Assembly (NCBI RefSeq): GCF_014898815.1
Contig: NW_026515539.1
Span: 1,612,001 to 1,676,000, forward strand
DNA: 64,000 nt
Source of the DNA: Panonychus citri
Lineage: Eukaryota > Arthropoda > Arachnida > Trombidiformes > Tetranychidae
Direction of reading: 5' to 3'
The position numbers and the translations under genes were made by a program. The notes beneath the pieces are model-generated. The model was not told the DNA's origin. It made no database searches and was given only the letters and a program-made list of their open reading frames with translations. This document shows positions 1-10,943 of the stretch, piece after piece (the stretch's first letter is position 1; each line of letters starts with the position of its first letter).

Positions 1-3000
1 GTGAGGATTGTGGTTGTGGTTGTTGTTGATATACTGTATTCTGAGGAGTTTGTTGAACATGCTGATACATTGGATTAAGTTGTTGCTGTTGTTGCTGTTG
101 AAGAAGTTGATTTTGTTGAAAGTATTGATGACCAGTGAGATTTCGTGATTGAACGAGACTATTGTTCCACACTGAATTCGTGAATGGAGTATAAGTTCCA
201 GGTTTTAATGCTGATGGAGGAAGCATTCCCACCGAAGGATATTTTGAGGGACGACCTAAAGATGGTTTTTGGGGAGTCATCATTCTAATAGATGGAATAT
301 TGATACCAGCTAAATCAATTTGAGGACCAGCTATTTGTACATTTGGAAAAGTATTATTGTTAGTATTGGTCATAGCTGCAGTCATAGATGCGAGGTAATT
401 AGAGTGTTTAGCTCCGTTAACACTTGATTTACTCATTTCGTGTTTCTGTCTCATGTACATATCCTCGGCAGCTTTTTTCTCTTCATAGGATAATTTGGAT
501 TCCTTATGATCTAATAGTAGAGATTCGTGTTCAAAAGGAGGTTTTGACAAACAGTAGCTCAAGTTTTTACAAATGTGACGGATAAGGTCATCCTCATAAG
601 CATCGCATTCATCCTGAGTATAATGTTTCACTTCGGATAAATTAATTGAATCAAGATCTTCCATTAGAGAGTCTATCTCACGGCGAGTGAAATTGGTTTC
701 CGGGTTAAGTTCATCAACAACTCGACAGGAAACTTCTTGTTTGGTTATTTGTCGATCGTAAATTCTTTTTTCTAACGATTCATCACAGATTAATCGATAA
801 ATGAAGCATTCTTTTTGTTGACCATAACGATAGATACGACAAGCAGCTTGAGCATCATGACATGGATTCCAGGAGGCATCGAAGACAATTATCCGATTGG
901 CACCGATAAGATTAATACCTAAACATCCAGCACGAGTTGATAATAAGAAAAGGTGAACATTCTTATTCTTGTTGAAAGTGTTGATCAATTTTTCTCTCTC
1001 AGATGAACTTGTTGAACCATCGATTCTGAAATAATTTGCTCCTTTGCACCATTTTTCTGGCTCATCGTCATCAGAATCAGAACCACTATCATTGTCCTTT
1101 CTTACTTTGGGAACTTTTCTTTGTGATAAAAATTTCTCAATTATATCTAATGTGAATAGTGAATGACTAAAGACCAGAAGTTTATCGCCTTTGAGGAGAG
1201 TTTGTTCAACCATCTCGAAAAAAAGTAACATTTTAAGGCCATTTTGTAACAGTCCAGGCTTATAATTGGCGACAAGAGGCTCGGCCCAAGTGTAATCCAT
1301 CATTCTATTGGGATATTGACCAGGTAAAGAGGGAACAGTTACAGATGATGATGATGGGCCATCCAATTGATTTGTATAGTCACCTATTAGGGAAGAAATA
1401 TCTTGAGTACCACCCCAATCATTTGATTGGAAATTACTATATGAGTTACTATTACTACTACAGGGTTGTTTTAAATTATAAGTATGGTTACTGTCAGAAC
1501 CCTCAATGTCTTCAGATTTTGGATTTATATTGTTAGTGGGATCGGGAGCTAGATTGCTACCATTATTATTTAAGGATGACAGACTACTGTTGTTACTATA
1601 GTTGTTAGTATTTTTAGAGGAAAATGAATTGAAAAATGTTGAATTGGAGTTGGAATTAGAGCTAAGATTTTGTTGATATGAGTTTGAAGAGCGAGATTGA
1701 TTGTTAACAGAGTTGTTGGATGTTCTATAAACAGTGAATGATGGGTTTTTGGATCCACCGTTAATACCTTCGAGATAATCATTGCTGGCTGAGGTGAACA
1801 CATCGGATGCCTGGAACGCTGAACCATTTTTATTTCCTACATTTTTGGGCTTTTCTTTGCTAACGGAACTCGAATCATCTTCATCATCACTATAATTTAT
1901 TGGCAAATTTTTACTAGCTCGTTTATTGGTCTTAACGGCTTTTCCTTTCTTCTTATTTGGGGCTTTTTTAACTGCTTTTGTTTTCTCTCCTCCGAGATCA
2001 ATGTCAAGATCGTCAAAATTTTGACCTTCTTTAACAATTTTATACAATATATCAGGATGATTCCAAACCTACAAAATTAATAAACACAAAATAAAACAAT
2101 TAATCTAATGAAACAATTCAAGATTGAACAAAAAGGACATTATCGATAACCCTTACCTTACAAAATACTGAGAAGAGCATAATTGGATTAAGTCGATGAG
2201 CATTGTCTTTATCAGATTTAATTCGTTCAAGAAAGGCAAGCATCAATTCTTGTTGAATTGGAGTCATCCGAACAAGAATTACATGTTCATGTTTTCTTGG
2301 TAAAGATTTGGTGAGAATTGAGTGACTACGTCTAAAGGGTCAAGAATAAATTATAATTAATATAAAATTCGATTAATAAAATTAAAAGTTTCATACCTTT
2401 GGACAAAACCTCGAAGTAGCTTATGTAATACATGGGCACGTTGTTTCATTACCCGTTTATCTTCCGCTGTACTGTCCGCACACTGACCGTTACTGATTGG
2501 CCTTTCAAACATGTTACAAAATTCTTGTTTGGTACCGAGAAAATTGGGCCTGACAAAGTCAACCATGCACCAATATTCAATGAGATTATTTTGTAAGGGA
2601 TAACCAGTTAAAACCACTCGTCTTCGGGTTCGGATGTTTTTCAATGCCAACGAGGTGGCGGCATTACAATTTTTTATCCTATGGCCTTCATCACATATAA
2701 CAAGATCTGGTCCAGGGTCAACTAATGCTTCTTGCAATTGGCGCATATAATTGTCGTAAACTTCTTGGGGTAAATCTTCAATTTCTTTAGTTTTAGCTTT
2801 CGTTTTACCTCGAGCAGTTTTACCATCGGTAGTTAATAATCGGTACATTTCATAACCAATTAACAAAACTCCACCGGCTTTCCTCCATGCAACTATAATT
2901 AAAAGTAGATAAACAAGTTTAAAGATCAATAGGCAAGTAAATTAACTCAACTGAAAGAAGGGAGCAAATTAAGGGAAAAGTTTGTATTGTAGTCAAGGTA

Positions 3001-4851
3001 ATTAGATTTATAATACTTACGAATTTCTTTGGCTCTAGAAGTAAGTGTTTTACACTCATTTAACATAAATACATCGAATTGGCGAAATTTAATCGCATCT
3101 GAATCAAGCTTGAAGGCAGAAACTTTTTTTGAAGGTAACCACATATCAAATTCACTCATCCAATTTTGAAGAGTATTAATGGGCACAATACACAGAACAT
3201 GTTTGGACTGAGTATGGGTTAGGTAAATGTCGATGAACGAGATTAATTGTAGTGTTTTACCAAGACCCATACTATGAGCTAGAATACAACCTATTCCATC
3301 AGAAGTTCGGTGTCTCCGAAGACTATCAATTATGTTATCATACAAAAAACGGATTCCACCAATTTGATGAGGTTTAACGGCTTTACCCAGTTGAGAAGCC
3401 AAGTAGATGGGTTCCTCTTCAGCGGGATGACCAACATTGACCAAAACTCGACCTTCCTCATCTGGTTGGTTGAATCTATCATCAGTATGAGCACCATCGT
3501 TGTTGGTGTCAATATATTCAACATCTTCACCTCCTTGTTTTCTTCTTCTGTGCGAATCTCTCTTGGCAGATCTGCCACCACTGCTACTACAAACACTTAT
3601 GGTACTATTATTATAATCATTTGGAGGGAATTGATCATCATCACTGAAGGAATCATCTCCTGATGCTATTTCGATTACATCAGCATCAGATCCATTGTTT
3701 TTCAAGCCATACCCTGAATGGCAAGGGGTAATTTCTTCATCACTGCTTAAAATCATCACATCTTCTTGACTATTTTGTAATAAATGTTGATTTTGTTGTT
3801 TCATCAGGGCAGCTCTTTCCTCTACTCTTCTTAATCTTTCCGCTTCCTCTGCTTGAGCTTTAAGGGTTTTCGCATTAACATCACCGTCTGAGATTATCTT
3901 CTTAATGTTTTTTCTCATCATGTACCTTTTAGACTTTTTGTTTTTTTCATCTTTGCCGGGAGATTTGTCGGATTTCCTCTTGACTCCCTTACGTTTACGT
4001 TTACCTTTTCCATTATCAGATTGACCCTTTTTGTCTTTAACATCATTCTCGGATGATTCATTAGACTTTGATGTTGTTTTTTGGCGAGTTTTTCGTTTTT
4101 TGTCTTCACTCTTTAACTGGACATCACCAGATGTTTCAATTGTTTCACTTAATTTGTCTTCCTCATCTCCATTCTCTTTAGCTTCAGCTTCATTATCTGA
4201 CGATTCTTTTTCTTCTTCCTCCTCTTCTTCTTGTCCATCATAATCCTCACCATCTTCTCCATCTCCCTCGTCTTCTCCTTCTTCTTTTTCTTCATTATCT
4301 TCGTCATCGTCTTCGCCATCATCTTCATCACTGTTCTCAGAATCTTTGTCTTCATTCTCCAAATCTTTTTCCCCATTTTTATTATCCTCTTGTTCAATAT
4401 CTTCGTCAGGATCTGAGGCACCATCAGGTCCACAGTGGGCCTTAGAAAGAGGATAAGGAGTTTCCATACACATATCAAAAAAACTGTTTTGCTCCTCAGT
4501 TATGAAAGATTGAGCGGGCTCTTCAGGGGGAGAGGCATCCCCATAATTACCAGAGTAACCAAAAATTCCTAATTCACCACTATCCATGGGTTTATCCAAT
4601 AGTTGATCCAACAATGGGTTACTCTTGGACTTTTGATTGATTTGAGATGAAGACAAAGGTGACTGACCATCATCATTAAGCATAGCTTCAAAATCTAATC
4701 TAGACAAATCGCTAGAAAAATTTTCTTGACTAATGTTATCCTCATTATGTTTAGAATTACCATTGTAAACATTAGTTGTTGTAGTTGTTGGTCCCATTAA
4801 TTTTGTAGATTCAAGTAATGAAGAATCTGTTATCTCCGATGTAAAATCCAT
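1..4851 (-). CDS. RAD54L2: SNF2-family DNA helicase, RAD54L2/ARIP4-like (3' partial)
   Basis: ATP-dependent chromatin-remodelling helicase; the vertebrate homologue acts in the nucleus as a nuclear-receptor and SUMO-linked cofactor. Four exons read in frame: 3021-4851, 2397-2892, 2157-2331 and 1-2068, the last running off the window (about 1523 residues visible). The first ~490 residues are low-complexity, with a long Asp/Glu run (about 150-240) followed by Lys-rich stretches. The helicase starts with VKPHQIGGIRFLYDN, then Walker A MGLGKT (~529-533) and motif II DEGH (~678-681). Motif III lies in LTGYPLQNN and motif VI in QAACRIYRYGQQK. Wording such as GCILAHSMGLGKT, NTLQNW and ANRIIVFDASWNPCHDAQA favours ARIP4 over ATRX. 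A Ser/Asn-rich insertion of about 270 residues sits between the two helicase lobes in exon 4, and the visible C-terminus is Gln-rich. Family call is firm; nuclear-receptor roles are not visible here. Confidence 0.92.
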
Positions 4852-6707
4852 AATTTATCAATAATATTACCAAGCAAGTAGTAACCAACAGATATCATTA
4901 CCATCGGGTTTACAGCAAGAGGTAAATAAACACAACCATCAAGCAGTTAATCAACTGGTTATTTATAAATTAACAGAGAAGATGAAAATGAAAACAACAG
5001 AGTTTACAACCAACCACAATAGTGATGTTGTAGTTGTAAGCAAGTGTAAAGTAGTCTAAAGGTGATAACACATTATGAAAGCACAGTTATAATTAGATCA
5101 CTGAAAGAAAATCAATCCTGATTCACAGAGGTTTATGTTAGTGCAATGATCGAGTGAAATGAGATTGAATAGAAGAAGAAAAAACCAACAAAGAGAAAAA
5201 AATAGAACTGATTTATCAAAGAGAAAAACTGAAAGATTACAATCCAATAGAAAATATTGATAAATGAAAGAGATTGACTGATGCAAGATTATCTCGAGAA
5301 GATGAAGGTAAAGGTGGAACCATGAGTAATCCTGAAGACCTTTAACTTTCCAATGGAAGTAAATAGAAAAGCTTCAATTTTATAACTTAAAGATAATCAC
5401 AATAGAAAAGGAGAGAAAATTAATTTAACAATAAATTAATTACATGAACAAATTGTATAGATTTTTGGGAAGAAAAAAAGAAAACAAATAAAAAAGAGAA
5501 TCTGATTTTCGTTTGTCAGAATCTCGGTAGAGAATAAAAAAGAAAGAGAAAAGAAAGAAAAAAGAAAAACAACCAATCAGAATGAGAGAGAAAATTCAAC
5601 ACAAAGTTAAGCGGTTAATACAAATTCTTATACATTCTCTCTGATTGTTAACTACAATTAAGAATTTTTTTATTAGTTTGATTAATTATTCTCTATATAT
5701 AATCTAATGTATAATGTAACTAATTTTAGAAAGAAATTTAAATTGAGAGATTAAGTGTTGTTGCTTTTTCTTTTTCTCTTTGATTATCATTGAAATGTAA
5801 TCAGATATGAAGATTTAATTTCACAATTAACGATGTTTATTGATTTATCGGTTTTCTAATTGTTGGTTATTCAAGTTACTTCTTAATCGTTTTTTAATTG
5901 AGTTTAAACATCGGATCAATTTCATAGTTATTTTAAGATGAATTAGCTACAAATTGATGAGTGTTAATGATCTTAGTTAATTGTTAATTGTTATTCACAA
6001 TCTTATGAGTTTTGTTTAATTTTTACTTCTCTAAGATTTAATTAACAACCGAGATGAGTTTGTCTTTAATCGCAATTTATTTAATGAACAGAAATTCAAT
6101 CGATTCTTTATCGAGGTTTTCAAGTTCGTAGAACTTTTATTTTTGTTTGAAATTGAAAATTTTTTCTGAAATTAGATAGAAATGGAAAATTAAATGATTT
6201 ATATTAATTGTTTCAACTGATTTCCTTTAATATTTTTCAGTTATTTCTGAGATTTTCAATGATAATTGTGAATTTAGATACATTGAAATCATTTTCTTGT
6301 TTTATTATTTGAATGTTTTTCTTTGCAAAGACAATTTACTTTTTTTATATCAATTTTATCAATCATCAGGAAAGACAAATAGGTAAAGAATTAAACATTT
6401 CATTCTGCAATTCGACAAATTGTTTGGATAATCAGAGTTACTTTTCTCGGAATAGATTTTAGTTTTTGTTTCCATATTTGTTTTCTTGGTGAGAAAAAGT
6501 AAAAATGATTTGTGATAGAAATTATTTTGTTATGAAGAGTTTGAATGAAAGTGTTTGACTTTTTGAAAGTGTGATAGAGAAAGAAGGAGAAAGGGGATAA
6601 ATAACAAAATTTTGCAATTTAGATACATAGGTTATGCTAAATAATAAAGATCATAATAGTATAATAATAATAGAAATTAGAGTGTTGTGGTTATAACAAT
6701 AGTGTTT
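4852..6707. other. Intergenic: upstream of the helicase gene, 3' flank of the RING gene
   Basis: AT-rich, rich in poly-purine and AATTAA-type runs. The part next to 4851 should hold the 5' UTR and promoter of the helicase gene, and the part next to 6708 the 3' UTR of the RING gene. Short ORFs here (for example 5098-5286 on the minus strand) look like chance. I see no gene. Confidence 0.5.
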
Positions 6708-8893
6708 TCAAAGGTCTGAGTCACTTTCTGTCATATCCATTGATTCCCAGGGTGATCCGTTTACAGAATCATCAGGATCTGAATCGGTGGCTGGAACTAA
6801 TAAACTACCATCACCACTTTCATCATCATCATCATCTTCCTCTTCTTCATCGTCATCATCATCATCATCATCTTCATCTTCTTCTTCTTCTTCGTCCTCC
6901 TCTTCTTCTTCCTCTTCTTCTTCTTCCTCTTCACTTTCAATTCCGTGATCAAATTCTTGTTCTTCATCATCATCTTCTTCTTCTTCTTCCTCATCTTCTT
7001 CATCATCTTCATCTTCTTCTTCCTGGCCACTAAGGTCTACGGTGTAAATTGAATTATCATTATCAAAATTTCTGCTGTAATCAATGGATTCGGTAAAGCT
7101 GTTCCCATCACTGTCTATAATGATGGGTGAGTTTTGTCCAGATGATTGCCAACTATGATCAACCTCCCATGAAGAAACACTTGAATCATGATCAAAATTA
7201 TAATTTTCTCCAATACCATCACCACCAAGGCCATAAATATCACTTTCATCAGTTGTATATTCAGCATCCTCAGTATCATCATTATCCTCGTATTCTTCAT
7301 TGTCATCATCTGAACCACTAGTATCTTGATCATCGTATTCCTCAATATCATAACCATAGGGATCATGACGAAAGATGGGACTGAAAATGTGTTCTTGATC
7401 CATGTCAGAGTCAAAATCAAGATCAGAGTCTGATTGAAAAGTACCATTGGCAGGAAGCGCTGAGGAATATGATGGTATGTACGAGTCCGAGTCACTATAA
7501 GAATCTGACCGATCAACATACTCGGCTAAATTTCTCCAATCATTTCCTAAATTCATAATTATACGGTCACGTCGACCTACAGAAAAGACAATAATAAATA
7601 TTAGAAGATCAAATATGAAAGAGTAAAGAGTAAAATAGAATAAATAAAATACTTACTTCCATCATTTCTAGAAAATCTATTAGGTTCAATGGAAATGGGC
7701 CGATCTTTAATCACATCGGATCTCCTCTTTTTTGAGTCTTCATCCATGGTGGAAACAACCTTATCAATCACATTTTCTAACACATTCTGAGGTGATTTGT
7801 CCAAGATCATATTCCGACAAATGGGACACCTATGAGCCTTTTTACGCCATTGTTCAATGCAAAAGGAGCAAAAAATATGAGAACATGATAAAGCGACCGG
7901 TTTGATGTACAGTTCATGACAAATGGCACACATTAATTCATTTTCAAAAAGGTCTTCCAATTTGGATGTACCAAAGAAACCAACATCATTTTTGGTGGTC
8001 ACGTTGTCCTTTGAGGCATCCGAACAGATTATCGCTGTATTATTGATACCAGAACATGAGGCACCCTCATTGATACGTAAATCTTTAGATGTTGAAGGCT
8101 TGGAAGGTGTTGCTGTTCCGGTTTTCTTTGAATTTCCGACGTTATTGGTTCCAATTGTCATTGGAATTGGTACATTATTGGCCAATGATTTTGAGGTTTG
8201 TCCTTGTACCTGAGGGGAATTGTCAGCTAAAGCTGCCATTCTTTTATTCTGTTTATTGTTCTTATTCTTATTACTACTATTTGGAACAGATGATGTACCT
8301 GCAAGAAGATTTGTAGTAAATGAAGACTGTGAACATGAATTATTATTATTATTTGAGCTTGAATGTGATGTTGAAGCTTGAGGTTGTTGTTGATGAGGTT
8401 GAGACACTATTGGTGTTGTGGTAGCAGTTACTGAAGATTTTGCATTGACATTTTGGTTTCGAGTAAGATTTTCTTTTATCTGATCATTTTCTTTTCTTAA
8501 ACGATGAAATTCCTTCTCCATGTCTTTCATTTTTTTCTCCTCATCTCGACGCTTTTTCTCCTCGTCTTTTGCTTTCTTTTCACTAACTCGTAATTGTCTC
8601 TTCTTGGTGGACAATGCAGTCTTCAACTCTGTCATTTTGGTGGACATTAAATTACACCTCATCTCTTGAAGTCGCAACTTCCTTTTTAACCGTTTAGAAG
8701 CATCCTTATTCTGAAGGTGTGGAGTATTATTATTATTATTATTACCATTGTTACATTGTTGTGAACTATCCGGACTATTGATCAGGCTTGAATTATGGTT
8801 ACTTGTGTGATTTGGTTGTTGGTGGTGATTATTGGTGAGATGTCGGTGATGGTGATGGTGATTATTGTTACTTTTGACACTGGATTTAGGCAT
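6708..8893 (-). CDS. RNF8-like RING-finger E3 ubiquitin ligase, no FHA domain, acidic tail
   Basis: Two exons, 7657-8893 and 6708-7576, join in frame for 701 residues. The start is the ATG at 8893; the longer reading upstream begins with GTG. Order: Asn/His/Gln-rich N-terminus with a poly-His run, Lys/Glu-rich coiled coil (about 70-160), low-complexity Ser/Asn linker, then a C3HC4 RING at about 322-359 (CAIC, CSHIFC, CSFC, CPIC). The segment after the RING (NVLENVIDKVV through KKRRSDVIKDR) resembles the matching part of RNF8 and supports that assignment. Exon 2 encodes a Ser/Asp/Glu tail with very long Glu and Asp runs. RNF8 normally carries an N-terminal FHA domain that reads phospho-Thr at DNA breaks; none is seen here, so the substrate is open. 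Likely nuclear (inference). Confidence 0.82.
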
Positions 8894-9400
8894 TGTTACA
8901 ATTTCCAAGAGTAGTTTCACTCAACAGGTAAAAAGCTAAAAGAAAATGAACAAAAACCGAAAAATGATAAAACCACTTGAATAGGAAACAAAGGAAAACA
9001 ATCGATGAAATTGATGAATAAATTAGTAGTTTAAGAAAAAGTAGTGAGACCACTTAAACAAATGAGTTGAACTAGTGAGAATAACTAACGATTAATGTTG
9101 CAATTAATCAGAATGTAATATAAAGGTGAGTTAATTAAAATTTTACTCACACACAATTAATGTCCGAATGTGTTAAACAGATCAGATATTCACAAAACCG
9201 ATATTCTATCTTTCAACCCGGAGAATAAAACAATTTGAAATAATTTATTTTTCCACGCCAAATATGAAGGAGAGAAAATGATTCTTCAAGAATTAACCAT
9301 TTAAATTGTTTCACGGAAAATCTTAGATTAGTTAACAAAAGTAAAGAGAGATAATTAATCGAAACGCAATTAACAAAGAGAATAGAAAATTAATTAAAAA

Positions 9401-9450
9401 TATCGATACATTTAGAGAACGATATCAAGTAGTTGGAGAAAATATCGATA
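9401..9450. promoter_or_regulatory. Two TATCGATA boxes (DRE-like) upstream of the RING gene
   Basis: Perfect 8-bp palindromes at 9401-9408 and 9443-9450, about 0.5 kb upstream of the ATG at 8893. TATCGATA is the core of the Drosophila DNA-replication-related element bound by DREF and overlaps the CGATA motif of BEAF-32. Two copies within 50 bp suggest a promoter; use in this organism is inferred. Confidence 0.5.
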
Positions 9451-10280
9451 CTTAAATAGTTAGAAATCGAATTCATAGATGGCAGCATACAAATGGAAAA
9501 AGAATTTTTTTTTTACTGATTAACAACAATTAACAGATTCCATCAAGTTAATTACTGTTATCAACTGTAAATATGATTGAAAGTTTTTGTTAACCTATGG
9601 AACCGTTGGTTGCATTGATAAATATGGAAAATCTATCACTTTTCGAACGAACTTTACTTTGAAGCAAATTCGACAAAAAAAAAGATCACCGATCGATCGA
9701 TGATGATTAGAATTTGTTATAAGCTCGAGGATAAGGAATTCTAATTGATCTTTTGATCTTTTCACTTCTTCCCTTTGAGCTAATCAACTTTTTCTTCCTT
9801 CTTCTCGATTGATGTTTTCAAATCTAATCTCTAATTTGTAATAATTTTCCTCAATAACAAAAATAGTTTCTAATCTTGGATAGTTTGTTAATTAACTTTG
9901 AAGATTAACTATTTTCTTTTTGTTGTTGTTGTTCAAGACAAACTAAAGATTAATCTGATATCTTGATTCAGTCAAATGGTCAGTTTGAGTAAATAAACAA
10001 AATTAATCTAATCTAAATCTATTTACAATCTTATTAGACATTGGAATTTAAACTTGTTACATTGCTCAGGAAAATCCAATGGAAAAAACGATTGACAACT
10101 TTGAGAATTGTCAATGTTGTTTATCATCTATTTCCTAAAATAAATTACTCATGTAAATACTCAGAATGTTACAACTTGACGAAGTTCCAATTTTGTTTTG
10201 AAGTTCAATCGTTGAACTTGATCCTATTCAATAGTTGAATTATTTTCCACGAGAGGCCACACAAATCGAAGAACTTTTTC

Positions 10281-10296
10281 TCTGCGCATGCGCAGA
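10281..10296. promoter_or_regulatory. Perfect 16-bp palindrome containing an NRF-1/Ewg-type site
   Basis: TCTGCGCATGCGCAGA is its own reverse complement and contains TGCGCATGCGCA, the ideal nuclear respiratory factor 1 site. It is GC-rich in very AT-rich surroundings, which makes chance unlikely. It lies about 650 bp upstream of the 7TM start and 1.4 kb upstream of the RING start. Confidence 0.6.
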
Positions 10297-10317
10297 TCAA
10301 TTCTTTACTTTTTCTTC

Positions 10318-10369
10318 TTCAGGTTAAGTGAAACAAAGTCGACCAATTGAAAATTCACTTTAACCTGAA
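10318..10369. repeat. Short inverted repeat (hairpin-capable)
   Basis: The arms at about 10318-10332 and 10354-10369 pair over about 15 bases with one bulge (TTCAGGTTAA then GTGAA against its complement), with a loop of about 20 bases. It sits just after the NRF-1-like palindrome. Function unknown. Confidence 0.45.
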
Positions 10370-10943
10370 TTGTTTTTCTTTTTTTATATCTATTTATTTT
10401 CTGTTCCCAATTAATCGGTAATTGAATTTAAGATTGTGATTTACTGGGTCTTAATTTGAAACGTTTCTCTTTGATTGTGATTAGAAAAACAAAAAGTAAA
10501 ACACAATTAACACTTGGATTACTCATGGTTAACAACATTCTATTCTCTTTTGCCTCTCTCATCATTTTCCAATCCAGTTTTTAATTCTTTCATCATCTGT
10601 GTTAAATTCTTAGTGTAATTTTATTCTTCTTCTTTTTCAATTGTTCTTCAATTACATTTTTTTTTATATATATTAATTATTCACTAATTTCAGGTTTTTT
10701 GCCTTCTTATTTTGTAAAATCATCTTCTCCGGTGATTCTCCCTTTTTTATCCTCTGAATAATCTCTCAGGGTGTTATTTTTTTTGTGTGTGAGGTGGTTA
10801 TATCAAGTGATTCAAATTGTTTTATCTCTTTGCTATACTCTTTACCCCCATCACGATCATTTGAATGATATTTAAATTGTGTATATTTTTGTTACATTTT
10901 ATTGTGATTTTATGAGAAGAAAATTTGTTTTTCCAATTATACA

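Larger units (their letters stand above)
8894..10943. other. Divergent intergenic region between the RING gene and the 7TM gene
   Basis: The two neighbours are transcribed away from each other, so this is a shared upstream region. It holds two TATCGATA boxes (9401-9408, 9443-9450), a TAGATGGC (9476-9483), a 16-bp NRF-1-like palindrome (10281-10296) and an inverted repeat (10318-10369). No coding gene is supported; the ORF at 10041-10238 looks like chance. Confidence 0.6.

Noticed and set aside
1345..1536. Plus-strand ORF of 63 codons
   Set aside because: Lies antisense within exon 4 of the helicase gene; no domain.
3310..4416. Several ORFs overlapping the helicase first exon in other frames, some rich in Phe/Ile or Lys
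   Set aside because: They mirror the acidic low-complexity coding region in other frames.
6740..7519. His-rich and Met/Lys-rich ORFs over the RING gene's acidic tail
   Set aside because: Frame shadows of the GAA/GAT repeats encoding Glu and Asp.
8894..8920. N-terminal extension MKLLLEIVT of the RING protein
   Set aside because: It starts with GTG; the first ATG is at 8893. The same applies to extensions at 19504, 27911, 30530 and 59005, all non-ATG.
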